Assembly (NCBI GenBank): GCA_009869945.1
Contig: WIXG01000013.1
Coordinates: 1-64,000, forward strand
Length of the DNA: 64,000 nt
Direction of reading: 5' to 3'
From: Mesaphorura yosii
Lineage: Eukaryota; Arthropoda; Collembola; Poduromorpha; Tullbergiidae
The translations under genes were made by a program, and so were the position numbers. The notes beneath the pieces are model-generated. The model was not told the origin of the DNA and did no database searches. It was given only the letters and a program-made list of their open reading frames with translations. Below are positions 1 through 20,231 of the stretch, one piece after another. Numbering within the stretch: position 1 is the stretch's first letter; each line of letters opens with the position of its first letter.

Positions 1-1
1 T

Positions 2-199
2 CAATGCATGACTGGAATTGATACACCTGATCATGCTAATTCGCCCGGTCACTTAATGCATTTTTGGAATGACCACCCGGTAACATACAGCACCAGTACC
101 TCTTCTTCTAGCATTTTGTCTTCCGAAGCTCCGTTTTGCGATCACTGCTGGCAGAAACTTTGCGGATGTGAAAATTCAATCATGCCTGAGGTTCACTGA
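2..199 (+). CDS. possible 3' exon of a gene entering from the left edge
   Basis: The reading frame is open from the window edge to a TGA at 197-199. Its codons look protein-like: a Ser/Thr-rich stretch is followed by a cysteine cluster (CDHCWQKLCGC) and the end PEVH. I recognise no family. The frame may equally be chance, since no splice acceptor can be seen inside the window to anchor it. The adjacent PTGR gene lies on the opposite strand, so this would be a convergent neighbour. Confidence 0.25.
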   Translation, partial: QCMTGIDTPDHANSPGHLMHFWNDHPVTYSTSTSSSSILSSEAPFCDHCWQKLCGCENSIMPEVH

Positions 200-931
200 A
201 TAACGCTAAAGAGCAAAGAAACTCAATGCAGGCAGTCCAGTCATACAAAAACATTGACTGATTTATTTCAGGATTTTGACATTCTTGACTTGTTCGTCAG
301 CATCATAAATTGTAGTTATTCTTGCAAAGTGGCTAGTTCACACAAATTGTCAGACGCCACACGCAGCTTATACGATCTGATTTAGTGGAGTCTTATACTT
401 AAAATAACAATATTTAACTGGTAATGTGCTCACAATTCTCGAAATAATTTACATCAACTTTCAAAAGGTCAAGTTGGTACACTTTCCTACTTCTAATTCT
501 AACTCATAACAACGAGCAATCACAGCAGCGACAAGAACTTCAGGCTGAAAGCCTGTCAGGAAGATAACGTGTACATGTACGCGGACTTTTGGGATTACAT
601 AGAACTCAATTACAGAAGCGGGAGCGATCCGCTCCGAACAGAGTCAGTGATTATATGACAGTAAACAGTGAACGTGTAATTAAAACTGAGTCGTAATGAA
701 ACGATTCACAAAGTACACAACACGTACTATAGACTCTACGACTCTACTGACAGTAGGACGAAATGCGTATCAAATTACAATTATAAAACATCGAGATTAA
801 TTATTATTTGATGGAGGTACAGTAAAGTACAACAAAAACTCATTCCACGCTGGGTTTCGAAGTTCTACCGTCAGATCCATAATCGATTCATTCTCGGCTT
901 CCCGTTCTTGTGGATGTCGGGACTTCTCTCT
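200..931. other. intergenic / 3' UTR of PTGR
   Basis: No coding exon was found. The part nearest 931 should be the 3' UTR of the minus-strand PTGR gene. I did not find a canonical AATAAA on the minus strand here. Confidence 0.5.
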
Positions 932-8443
<7,512 letters not shown>

Positions 8444-11400
8444 TTTGCTGCCTGCAATTGTTTTCAGCTACTCAAGTGGCAATGACAGTTTTCCTATTAT
8501 TATGGCCTTGGCCAGACCAGATGAGGATATCCAAAAGGATGAGATCAATATAATAATGGTCTCGGCAATTCAGAGATGAAAGTTGAGACAACGGCGAAAG
8601 TTTGGTATAAACTAATTAAAAGTATGGAATGAAAACAAGAGCGACTTCCAGAAAATATTCGCACAGCGTAGCGCAGTGAGTCGCACCGGAAATCTGAAAA
8701 TGTTTGGTTTGGAAATGGCACATTCACTTTTGTGCAAGAACCACCACTTCTCGCAATAATGTAATGTTCTGTTACTGCATTTACATTCCGCACGCGTGCA
8801 CGGCAGGTGCGTGAGTCTGATTTAACGCCTTGATTTATCGTGACCTCCTTCTTCCCAAGAGCGAAGAGGAGTCAGCAGTCAGCTGGTGTCCGCGTTGCCC
8901 GAATGCTGAAGGCAGCACGAGTTCCCTGAAAATTACAGACACCATTACCATTAACTCATACCATCAGAAAGTGCGATCGAAACATCGAGTATTTCGTATG
9001 AAGTGAGCTTCAGCAATTGGGGCTGAATAAATTGAAGAAAATTCCTTCTGATTTGTCATGTACTCTAATTTATGACTTTCCTGACCTCATGTCATGACTT
9101 CGAGAGCAAAACCTTGCCGCAGTTACATTGTCTTTGCTTCACGGAGCCGCAAGCCCAAAGTTCTGACGAAAGTATGTTGCGTGGTCGCGGTGGCTTCTGG
9201 CTTGGCCAACTTTCGGAACGGAAAGTCTCAAACTTGTCTTGCTGTGTTACGTAATAGCTCTACTCTACTCAGGAATCTAGCAGAGAGTAAAAGGTGTAAT
9301 TTCTAAGACGAACCACAAAAATTTTGCTGAACATTTTTTAACTCTGCACCTTTCGCACAGTGATTGATTTATGTGGATGGCTTGACTTTCCTTGTCAGCC
9401 AAACTTTAGTCAACCATACTTCTTTCAGCTCAACGTGCTGAATTGCTGAATGAACGAGAAACTTTGGAATGTTCGCCCTTTCAATAAAATTCCATTACTG
9501 TAGTTGGGTTTAAGTTCATCTCACACTATTTTATGCGGAGAAATTCCAGAATTCTGTGCTCGGGCACGGGGTTATTACATTTTTGATGAGCGAAGTGACG
9601 CCGTAACAAAGTATGATCGACGTCGAAAACAAAGAAATAGTTGAAACTTCTTATTGAAATTTCCGCATTCATGTCAGGGGCTTAAATACATCAACAAAAA
9701 TTAAGTGTTGAGCCATCAGAATTTGCGCAGGGGGCAATTTGGTGGTGGGACAAATTTCGCAGGCGTGACAGGAGTCGCTCAAACTGCAATCTCATCGATT
9801 ACTTCAAACTATTTTGGCGAAAACATGATTAAGGTTGGGCCGGGCCATTCAAGCAAGATGAGTCTTCTACATTTTAGAAAATAGTAAGCGCGTAAACCTC
9901 TATTCTTATTTGTTACTCTAAAGTATACTTCCCGCTTCCTCTGAAATGGTCTCGAATGCGTAATGCCTCAATCATCGTTCTTGTTTATTTATACGAAGAA
10001 GTGAAATTCGTCTCAGCTCTCTCTTTCACGCTTCGGTTGTTTTTGCCTATTACGAGTTGTGCGAATTACGAGCTCAAAAGTAATTATTTCCACCACTGCA
10101 CCGTAATAAAAATGATTCAGACAAGGAACCTAGAGTAGTCAGCAGTAAATAATCATGCCAGCGCTGGCAAGCAACGTGAAATTCAGCCAGCAAGGAACGG
10201 CCATCGGGAAGTAATTACCTGTGAATCTTGCGAGAATTCCAGCTCCACCGTCTTTAATTGATGTGCTGTACGATTGGAAGATCGGGTTGAGAATTTTCTA
10301 TGGAACTGCATGCGCAAACGTAAGTTTCTACAGTCTGTATACGGGTGGCTATAACTTTCACGTCGTCTTCAGCCCGGAACTCCGGATCCGGACACCATGT
10401 GAAGTAAGCAGAGGAGAAAATTGAAAAACTTTCCACTCGTTAAGTGAAATGGAATTGCTCAACTATGAATTGATTGCACAATGTCTCGATGAAGGTGAAT
10501 TGCTAAGCTGATTAACGAGTTCCACGTCATGGACCAATCTTTGTGTAAATTCAAGCAAGAACAATGAACGGGGCCAGCTATGCAAGCGCACTCCCAGGTG
10601 AAAGTTCCAGTCCCTTGATCTACAAATGGGATACACGGTACAAATTGTGAAAGAGCCAACGACCGGACCTCTGAGCTGAACAGCTTTCCAAACCCAACTG
10701 AAACCTTGCTGGATGAAAATTGTTGTGAGACCAAGCACGCAAGCTAGAGCCAGAAACCAGAAGCAGCGTCCGTACTGAAACAAGAGGCTTGACTTCAGTT
10801 TCTAGAAAGAAAGAAAGTCGCTTGACTTTCTTCATCAAATCTAAACAGGGAAGAATACACGGTGGAGATGAGTAATTCAGTTTAAACGGCACAATTTCTT
10901 CGAGTTACAATAAGAATCTCTTTTATGGAGTTGATGAGTATTCTACATGCAAGCATTCTCCGATGGTTTCAATTCGGTTGCATTTAACTTGCTTGCGAAG
11001 CTAAGATATTAATATTGCTTGAGCTGAGGTTCTGGTTTAGCGCTCCTGGCCAAAAAAGGCCAGGAATATGAGATCCTGATTACAGTCTCAGAATTCAGAA
11101 CTGACTGTCAATTCTCTATGTGAATATGATAAAAAAATGACATGGCTCGACCGCAGTAATTGTAAACCAATGGAAGAAGCGAATTTCAATTTTAGAATGT
11201 CCTCAGGGTCGAGTATTCTCATTATTATATGCAAAGTATTTTCGGGAGATCAGTGAGAATAGTGAATTGTTCCGAAGCCTTGCTCAGCTTGGGAAATTTT
11301 ACTTACTTACCTTACCTGGCACCAGGCTTCGGGTTGACTTCTTTATCAAGGATCCAATAATCCAGTTTATTCCTTTGCCATTTCGAATTGAGTTTGTATT

Positions 11401-14400
11401 GTTTTATGTTAACTTAGTTAAATCCATTCAAGTTTCTCAATTGGATTGCGCTTTCCGTTTGACATTTCAGTTTTACGACAAGAACGGCACAAGTACTCAA
11501 ACATCAGCATTTTCAGTTTTATTAAGGAAGCACAAATTCAAAAAGAAAAGTGGAACTTTTTGTTTCGCACATGTTATTAGTACGTTGGTTAACGTCGAAA
11601 AGTGAAGTTGGAGGTTTTCGCACTCATGACATGTGTCTAAGCCATATTTGTTCGCTTTCGCTTCTGACTGAGTGTACTTTGTTAAATAAGGCCAATGCAA
11701 ACAAGCAAATAGCATAAATAACATTAAGTCAACCTTTTCAAGAGGAAGTAAAACAGACGTCATGTGCACATTTTCGCTCACAACTCTCCGATTCCAGCCG
11801 GAGTCCAACGAAAAGGGCAACCATATCGGCCATGAATTTGCAGCTATGAATGACAGAAATGAAAACATGGTTTCGGCTTCGGCATGGCTTTCACCGTAAT
11901 CATTCTGAATTGGCTGTTTGATTGATTGAATCTGATGTAAATAAAATACGAAGGCAGGTCGGGGCGAAGGAAAGAAGAAAGAAACTTGATTATTCTAAAA
12001 GCATGTAAGTTCAGGTCAAGCTGGCAGGGAAAGCGAAAGGAGAAAGCGCACCGTTCGGCAATTTTGGACCATGATTTCTTGTTGGGAGACAGACGTACAT
12101 CTGGGAAGGGATGGGCACGCATTCAATTTTCGATTTGTTTTCTTTTCATGCTCGATATTAGAAAATCGGACATCCGAGACGGCGACAGATGGACATTTGG
12201 ACGAACGCGTGTGTTATTGGATTTGGCAGCCTGAAGACGAGAACGGTTATAATGACGCGAACTCAACATTGTTATTGAATTGTATCGCATACCAAGAACA
12301 TGACATCTCGATATTAAAATACCTTTATGTCATCTCTCGAAGTATTTATGTTGTCAAAACGTCATGGATTCTTTCCATCATGTCACTGAGCACATTGTCG
12401 TGTATTCAGACGTTCATTGTGCTTGGGCGAAAGAAGTCGATGAAGTTGGAGAGAAAGATGAATGATGAGAAAATATTTGATTAACCTCTGAACTTGGCTT
12501 GACGTTTTTCTATCGCTTGATCTTTTGCCTGCTTTCTTTCACAAAGGAAACCCATAATACTTTGTCCAGCGGAGCACGACTTTTATTTGCCAATGAAAGA
12601 GCCAGAACACAGCTTTGGGACCAAACCGATTTACCACAGCTATCACAGCTTCCTATGTTCCAGTTGCAAGTTGACAAGACGAGACGTTTTGATGCGAGTC
12701 ATATTCTTCACGTCGTGTCCCTCTTGTATTAGCCACTCTCTGACACTCTGCCCTGCCATCTTAAGAGGATCGAGAGGATGTCTAGATAATAATAACGAAG
12801 ATTTCAGCTTCCCATACTTGATGCTTCTTCTCTATTATCTGTCTGATCGTTTGTGTCGAGTAATGTCATTTTATCGCAGTCGCACTGAGGAAAGGCTCAT
12901 TTATTTGCATTCCTTGCATACGAATATGAAACTCAAGGCAGTTCGCCGGCCAACTTGCTGGGTGTTCATTTCTTGCAGCTGGTCTCCAAGAAAGTGTGTC
13001 TTCTATTATATCCAGCATTTCTTATCTGAGCACTAACACCAAGACCTGGCAGAAAGCAAGAGAAAAAGTGTGCAACAACTTTCTTCATGCCTCCATCACA
13101 TTTAAATGGAATCTGTCAAGATAAAGTTTCCTTCTTTACTCGAGCAAACATCTATCAAAGCCTCTGCATCCTACATCCTCGAATCCGCTCCTGTCACTTC
13201 GCTATTTACGTACGCAAGGAAAGCGTATGCAAATACGCCAAGTTCATTTTGACATTAAATTGGGTCGTGTCCTTTCCTTGTTTACTTTACGTCCAATCCT
13301 GACATTATTTGGGAGTTAAGAAGTTGAAATCTCTCGAATTTGAACCAGAAACTGAATAAAAAGTGTATACAAAAGACACCTCGATGTTACACAATCTAAG
13401 CCGGGGCGAGCATCTTCGACAGCCTGAAGCCTGAAGAAATCAATAGTTTGGCGGCAGCGTGCACATTTTCCGTCAATGCAGAGTCTTCCGGAGCCAGGTC
13501 AGAATCTGGAAAGGAAGGAATCATGAGAAATTGGCAGTCCAACTTCCAATCCAAGTTTGTGTTAACTCGAATTGTCGAATTCAGATACTTGCATTTCAAT
13601 GCACGTGTGCTCGATGGCTGAACGCAACCTGCACAAAGTGAGATTTTTGTATCATGCTGAAGAACCTTATCTACATCTGGCAGAAAACTTTACACGGGAA
13701 CGGCAACACATTTTCCCGGTTCTCTGCTTTCCCAGTCAACTTTTCAGGTTTTTTCTTATTTTTCTTCCTCGGATCGTTTTTAGGAAGAAAGTCATCCTGT
13801 TTCGACTTTGCCATACACATCGTGCACATGCAGCTGTCTACTCCATTCCATTCCTCCATTTGCCGCAGTAGAAAGGTTTGTTTTGAACGGAAGTCGCAGC
13901 TTGAGCCGTACATGGACGGTGATTTCAAAGACACGCGATTCTGAAAAGACTTCAAAATCAATGCTTATGCTTCGAAACACCTGTACGTTGCACCGAAACT
14001 TTGCTCGTTGAACTCTTTCATGAGTGGACCGTCTTAGTCGTTTTCTCAGCACCGCACAGATGAAACTCAGATTCGACTGATGGCATGATTCTGGTGATGG
14101 TCGTCAACCAGGACGTCTATAGTCAGCGGGAATAACAGAAATACATGATCGGATAATTATTTGAATACGAATGTTCAGATGCGAGAAGAGCGATTTGAAG
14201 TCATTTACCAAAATCATAAACAAGCTCGATGAACAAACTACGACGAACAATTACTCGGCATTATTCGGCGATGATGGCGTCTCCGTCTCTTCTTTAATTT
14301 ACGAACTAGACAGCTCTCAGGCAAGAAGATAAACGAGGCCAAACAAGACAAGCCTGTCTCCTCCTTCACCCTACAGAACAGACTGCTCGAACAATGAATA

Positions 14401-14815
14401 AAAGAATGATTGTTCGTATTGTTCAGTTGTATGAGTCGTTACATTCATAGCACGTATGAAATGTATGAATGGAAGGTTTCGTCCGTGTTCTTGAACGCTT
14501 TGAGAGTGGATTGTTTGCATTGCACAAGATACATGAAGCCACGAAGAGAAAGGGAATTATCTCCAATTCAAGTCTATTTTTTTCCTGTTTGTACAGTTGA
14601 TTTTCAAAACTCGGCTAGTCTCGGAGGAAGGTTGTTTAATCTTAACTGACATTCGGAGCTTTTATCAATCTGTGAAGCGAAGCTTTTCAACTGCATGCTC
14701 TCTTGTTTGGTTGAAAATTTGGACAACTTTAACCGTCGAAGAACTCCTTGCTTGCGACATATTATTCGAAACTGTTTGTTCTCATCAGCTGGTCACATTC
14801 CCCGTTCAATTGAGG
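8444..14815. other. gene-poor intergenic region (about 6.4 kb)
   Basis: It should contain the 5' UTR exon(s) and promoter of PTGR (towards 8.9 kb, where a minus-strand acceptor ttttcag occurs near 8930) and the 5' region of the first BTB gene. ORFs up to about 140 codons occur on both strands (for example 11497-11868 and 12071-12484), but none shows family similarity or linked exons. A 22-bp hairpin (8-bp arms TCCTGGCC/GGCCAGGA around six A) lies at 11044-11065. Confidence 0.5.
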
Positions 14816-16472
14816 ATGGCATCTTCATCGACAAGTTTGAGATCAGTCATTGAGATCGGCGACACCCCAAGACACACGCTTCATTTCGCCTCGTCAAGAG
14901 GAATGTCTTCCACAGCTGAGGGTGGAAGCGCGCTGACACCGGAAGTTTATTCACTTAAATGGAACGCCTATCAGTCACATGTCACTAGTGGACTGGCAAG
15001 GCTCTTGCTGGACCAAGAATATACGGATGTCACCTTGGCCTGCGATGGACAGTTCATTCAAACGCATAAATTGATCTTATCCCTATGCTCGCCATACTTC
15101 AAACGCATGTTTCAGGTAAGCCCCGTTCACCCCATTGCAGAATTAAAGTGTCATTAAGTATTGGTAATAGTTTTTGCCAATTAGGTTAACAAGGCGCCAC
15201 AGACCGGCAACATAATAATCATAATGGATAATGTCCAGTTTCATGATTTGGAAAATATAGTCAAGTTTATTTACAATGGTGAAGTCAATGTCAGAAATGT
15301 GGATTTGAACGGGTTCCTTTTTGTCGGCGAAATATTGCAGATTGAAGGATTATCGTCAGCATCTGCTTGTACTCAGGTAGACAAATTAAATCATTTCTTC
15401 CTTGGATTTTAGAATTCAATGTTCAATGTAGATGTATCTTGTGTTCCGTTTCTTAGAATGCTGGTCTGGTCAAACAAACTCAAAGAAGTGCCGCGGATCC
15501 AACAACACTAGTCAAAACACAATATAAATCTGACACGCAGGCAGTTCAAAATCGTGCCCTCGGATTATCTGATAGAAATTCTTTGAGCAGTTCCATGAAT
15601 TCACAGTTTACGGCAGGCGGTAATGCGAGAACTACATCCAGTACCATTATTTCCACAAGTCGAAATCAGACAATCGCTTCCAAAAAGGATACGATACCTG
15701 TAATAATGCTGGACGATCCACTGGAAACCAATCCATCATGTGAAGCCGTAGAAGATATGGATCCCCTACGTCTTAACGGAACCGGCATTGAAATATCTGA
15801 GATTGTGAGCAGCATGAATGCGAGGGCGGCCAGGGGAGACAGCTTTGAATCGTCTGACAGCGTAGCCTTAACGAACGACGAAAGCTATCAAACTTACGAG
15901 CCAGGAGTTAACCCTGAAATAGTTTACGATGATCAGGGCAGCAATCAAGAGGAAGAGGAGGAGTATGTTGAAATGACCGAAGGTAGGCTTGAATCTTATT
16001 AGCTAAATACCGGATGAAAGAAGACTAAATTATTGACTCATTTTTCTGCAGATTTCTTAGACAATACTCATACTTCTCAACATCGGAGTATCAATATGCA
16101 AGAATTTCACCAGCGAAGTCGAATCGGTAAGAAATTCCCAAGTCTCAAGTATAAAGCAACAAAGAGATAATATAAATATGTTTCAGTCCACTTATTTACT
16201 TGATTTCTCTTTACTCTTGCTTAGGCACACTTGCAGGATACAAAAATGCGACACCGTATAGAGCTCCGGAACAACGAAGGAAAACCTCCGCCTTATGGGA
16301 CTATTTCATTTATGACACTGAACGTGATCTGGTGCAATGTCAACTGAAGAGGAACGGAATGCCTTGTCCCTTTAATGCAAGGCATAAACCCCTGAGTAAT
16401 ATGAAATATCACATCAGGACATGTCATTCTCGAGAATTCAATATCATACTCCCAAGACTGCTGAGCCGGTAG
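14816..16472 (+). CDS. BTB/POZ protein with C-terminal BED-like zinc finger (first of a tandem pair)
   Basis: A nuclear BTB protein of the arthropod lola/tramtrack/bric-a-brac type, probably a DNA-binding transcription factor. Five exons join in phase: 14816-15115, 15185-15376, 15457-15982, 16052-16126 and 16225-16472, giving about 446 aa. The BTB domain spans roughly residues 44-155, from YSLKWNAYQSHVTSGL through DVTLACDGQFIQTHK and IVKFIYNGEVNV to GEILQIEGL. A long acidic/Ser-rich linker follows. The last exon encodes SALWDYFIYD, then cysteines and NMKYHIRTCH, resembling a BED finger. Its cysteines are spaced C-x8-C where its neighbour has C-x2-C. A start at an internal Met (near 14903, MSSTAEGG) would align better with the neighbour's N-terminus. 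AATAAA signals lie at 16486 and 16674. Confidence 0.85.
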
Positions 16473-16485
16473 TGAATATGAGTAC

Positions 16486-16491
16486 AATAAA
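16486..16491 (+). terminator. polyadenylation signal AATAAA of the first BTB gene
   Basis: AATAAA 14 nt after the stop codon. A second copy at 16674-16679 is the more usual distance for a 3' UTR. Confidence 0.45.
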
Positions 16492-16679
16492 ACACTAAAT
16501 ACATCACATCGCATGAAACGTTAGATAAGTTAGGTTATAAGGACGCACTGTTTGTAGATTTACAGATTTATTTTCTTGTACAGGGAGCGCTAAACAGGTC
16601 AGGCGATGAGACGATAATATCCTAAGTTATCATAATTTCGCGGTTTTGTACTTTTATATATTTGTATAAAGCAAATAAA

Positions 16680-17393
16680 CTCCGGAAACTTAAACTAAGA
16701 TCCAATAATCATGCGTGCGGGTTTAAATTGAATGATCCATTGACCACGGAGCTGCCCCTGCGCAGAATGCATTGATGTCAAGTCTAAATAGGGATCGACC
16801 ACGTTGAGACTTTACGTGGAAGAAGTTTGCGTAAACTCGACCGAACAAAGCAGTGATATGAGGCAAGCTGAAGCGAAGCATTCCACATTCTGCATTCCGC
16901 AAGCTTTCAGCTTCTGAGCTGAAGTCTTCTAAAGCAAAGCGAAGCCAGCACAGACGAAGCGAAGCTGGGAAGTTGAAAGGATACGTGAGACGAGAAGTGA
17001 GACCGACCGAATACGCACGAGTCGAAGTTGAACACTCATGAATTGATTTTTTGAGTGAAGCAACAGAAGCTTTTCGAAGACCACAACCTCAGCGTAACGG
17101 GTGAAAGGAAAGCTTCTCCAGTCCCAACTAGTAAGCTGAAGTGGAAGTACTGAAACGCGAAAAACAGATCGATTGTTTGAAAATTCCAACTGCAGGAAGA
17201 AGGTTAGTTTATCCATTCATTTACCACCATTTCCATTTCCAACGATTAATGACTGGTTGTGTTGTAACTACTGGCTTACTGAATATTTTTTAGCTTTCAT
17301 GTGCTGCCTACGACTATAATACTGAAGTACTGATTGGAGCTGGAATTTTGAAGTACAATAGTCAAGCTCACAAGGAATTCAGACACTCCAATT
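16680..17393. other. spacer between the two BTB genes, with GAAGCGAAGC-type repeats
   Basis: It should hold the promoter and 5' UTR of the second BTB gene. From about 16860 to 16975 the words GCGAAGC/AAGCGAAGC recur several times in a purine-rich stretch. No coding exon was recognised. Confidence 0.5.
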
Positions 17394-19460
17394 ATGAGTA
17401 ATACGGGCGGAAGATCCGGCGTTCAGACATTACCACCGAGCGGGATCTACTCCCTCAAATGGAACAATTTCTCACAACATTTGGCCACCGGTCTGCGGCA
17501 ATTGTTTGATGAAGATGACTATACGGATGTGACATTGGCTTGTGATGGCCAGTTCATCAGAGCTCACAAATTTCTGTTGTCACTTTGTTCTCCGTTCTTC
17601 AAGAAACTGTTTCAGGTAAAGGTCTACCATTTTCGTCCGGAATTCAGCTCCGTTTATGTTCGGGGACAGGACTTTAATCACACACGCGTGTTTTCTTCAC
17701 AGGCTAACACAAATGGACGCAAGAATGGCGATGACACGATTGTAATCTTGAATAATGTCAGATTCAAGGATTTGGAAAATATTCTACGATTCATTTATAA
17801 TGGCGAGGCAAACGTCAATAATGCAGATCTGACAAATTTCCTGCAGACCGGGGAGCTACTTCAGATTGAAGGCCTATCAGGATTTGGAAATAGTGATCAA
17901 GTAAGCATTTCAAGTCTGGCATAAATAACCAGAAATCTCATCAAGTTGTAATTCTCTCTAAAGGTGCCTCCCAAAGACGAGGAAAACGTAGGGACTGGAG
18001 ATTTCCCAAATGTTCAACCTCGACTTCCACCGCCTTCAACTTCATCCTCACTCCTTGCGTCTATACCTACCTCACCAACTGTTCAGACTCGATATCGCCC
18101 AGCAGTGGTTGGCCTGGGACAACAAGGTGGGTTTAACTATAGAAACTACAGATATTAAGCCAAAGTCATCGATAAGACTGGATGGGGATGAAAACTATTA
18201 CATTTTTTGTATTCAGGTATGAGTACTGTGAATACGACCACCACCAACAGTGTATCGCGACAAGGCAGAAACCTGCGCTTAGTTCGCCCACAGCAATCGA
18301 AGCCTAAAACTTTGGCCTCCACACGCAATGTGGATCAAAGCCCAAAGTTTAATACTTCAGTTCCAGAAATTGATGACGTTGACCCACTCGAAATAGCCGA
18401 TACAGATATGCCAGACCCTGATACAAGTGCTGAGACTAACGACATGGACACAATTCATGAGCATGAGCCTGAGATGTTGATGAACATCAGCGACTTGAAG
18501 AATCAACAATTACAGTATTATTCACCTGAACCTGCGCATGAAGAAGAAATGACATTTGGCGATTCTACTGAAGACAGCACGTTCAATACTTACGAAGGAT
18601 ATCAAGCCGAAGTCGAAGGTATCGGTATCGATTCCATTCTCCGGTACTTGTCACAACGTGTTCTGATAGTTCTTTGTTTAAATAGAAACGTCATACGCAA
18701 CCAATAAATCTAGCCAAGCCGTACAAAATAATGGATCTCATTCACGAACAGCCGTGGTGAAGACCTTAACATCCTCTGGTAAGCTTCCTTGAGAGAGTGC
18801 AACTTATTTTAGAAGCAGTAGATTTAGTTTCAGCGCAGTTTTAACCTATTGCTTTTCATTCTAAAGTCTGGATGTTGAGGCGTAGTGAAACAAGGCTTCT
18901 GAGTTCTGAAAACTTTTGATATGCTAAGCCTAAGCAGGCAATGACTAGTCGGCGTAGTAGGTCGTTTTGAAGTCTCTCTTCCTTCTCTCGCGTGGTGAAG
19001 GTGTTTTTCAAATAGCCTTAAAGGCACGAGCCTTTCAAGATTAAATTCCTTCAGCAATTCTGTCCTTTATTGTTCTGATACGCTCAAAAGGGTGTTGTGT
19101 TGAAATGAGATCTTCTCCACTTGTAAAATGCTGATTGCATTCAATAGATATTGCACCTCGGCGTAAACGAAGCGCTCTTTGGAATCACTTCACTATCCGC
19201 ATGGTAGAAGTAGAAACGGAGGAGAAGACAGTGCAAGTGGTTCAGTGCGATTACTGTCCACTGTAAGTGCAGACCGTCGGTTTCTTTAAGCACTAGAGCA
19301 AAAGTTGAAGCTAACTTGGCTGAAATTATTTTGTTGCAGTGGATCAGGCCAGTACAAGTATGATACAAAATCTAATAAGAGTACAGGAAATATGAAGTGG
19401 CATTTGCTGAAGATGCATCCAGAGATTGAGCCGGAGTTAAACGCATTCAATGACCGGTGA
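17394..19460 (+). CDS. BTB/POZ transcription factor, isoform ending in the BED zinc finger
   Basis: Tandem paralogue of the preceding gene. Shared exons are 17394-17615, 17703-17900, 17964-18126, 18217-18618 and 18686-18778. The BED cassette is 19148-19262 plus 19340-19460. The product is about 437 aa. The BTB domain covers residues 15-130 (YSLKWNNFSQHLATGL, DVTLACDGQFIRAHK, SLCSPFFKKLFQ, LRFIYNGEANVNNADL, GELLQIEGL). A Pro/Ser-rich then acidic linker follows. The BED finger has SALWNHF, CDYC and NMKWHLLKMH, so the W-x2-F, C-x2-C and H-x4-H elements are all present. Exon 18686-18778 ends after the first base of a codon (G). Two further cassettes downstream accept the same phase, which suggests alternative splicing. 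It probably acts as a nuclear regulator; targets are unknown. Confidence 0.88.
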
Positions 19461-19577
19461 TAGGGCTAGTCGCTTGCTAGTTACCTTTTTGTTGTGGGCT
19501 AGGTTAGCTTAGGCTTCGACAACGTGTTCCCTGTTCAATCATGTTGTCTGAACTAATCTGTTCATTTTGACTTTCAG

Positions 19578-19896
19578 TCGCAAAAAAGCCAGCCGCACCT
19601 TTGAAAAAGAAAACTAGGAAGCCAAGAAACAAGTATTCGAAGTGTCTTTACTGCAACGCTTTTATTTACAGGTCAGTGTTAGGGTACATGTAAATAAAAG
19701 AATTTAGAGAGAAGCTCGCTGACGTGTTGGTCTTTTGAATTTTAGGTCGAATCTTAGTCGACATATGGCGACAGTCCACACGAAGTTACTGCTGGCAGAG
19801 GGAAAGCGGCTGTTTAGATGTTCAATTTGCAAGGCCACGTATCGAACATTGACTCATCTGCAAATTCATATGCAAAAGCACGAGGCGGCTATTTAG
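19578..19896 (+). CDS. alternative 3' cassette of the second BTB gene: two C2H2 zinc fingers
   Basis: Two exons, 19578-19671 and 19746-19896. Joined to the shared exon ending at 18778 (phase 1, G|TC) they stay in frame to a TAG. They encode a basic stretch (KKPAAPLKKKTRKPR), then one C2H2 finger split by the intron (KCLYCNAFIYR / SNLSRHMATVH) and a second (FRCSICKATYRTLTHLQIHMQKH). There is no start codon or BTB of its own, so this is best read as an alternative C-terminus giving a protein of about 440 aa. An AATAAA lies downstream at 20207-20212. That transcripts join this way is inferred, not shown. Confidence 0.75.
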
Positions 19897-20206
19897 GAAC
19901 TGTCGGATCTCACGAGTCAGAGCCAGGAGCCTTGTCGCCTCTAGAGTGAATGTTCCTGTGGAGTGGATTAAAATAAGCTGCACCTTGTCCTCGCAGTGCC
20001 TGTATTTCATATTGAATTGAGTGTGGAATGTTCTATGTTTAACTAATTAAGGCCTTGGACACTGCTAAAAATATTGTACCAGATAATATAGTGCACAACG
20101 TGTATTTTATCATGCCTTTTTACACTTCAATGACTTCATTGATTAAACTTCCTTTCACCGTTTTACCCGTTTCTTTGAATTGGGCACATTCTTTGCGCCT
20201 GTAAAT

Positions 20207-20212
20207 AATAAA
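20207..20212 (+). terminator. polyadenylation signal after the C2H2-pair cassette
   Basis: AATAAA about 310 nt downstream of the cassette's TAG and just before the next cassette at 20232. Confidence 0.45.
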
Positions 20213-20231
20213 TCAAAATCTCGTTGAATAG

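Noticed and set aside
10463..10783. 106-codon minus-strand ORF starting with a hydrophobic leader (FWFLALACVLGLTTIF)
   Set aside because: The leader looks like a signal peptide, but nothing downstream is recognisable and no flanking exons were found; not enough to call a gene.
11497..11868. 123-codon minus-strand ORF in the 8.4-14.8 kb gap
   Set aside because: No family similarity, no linked exons, composition like non-coding sequence.
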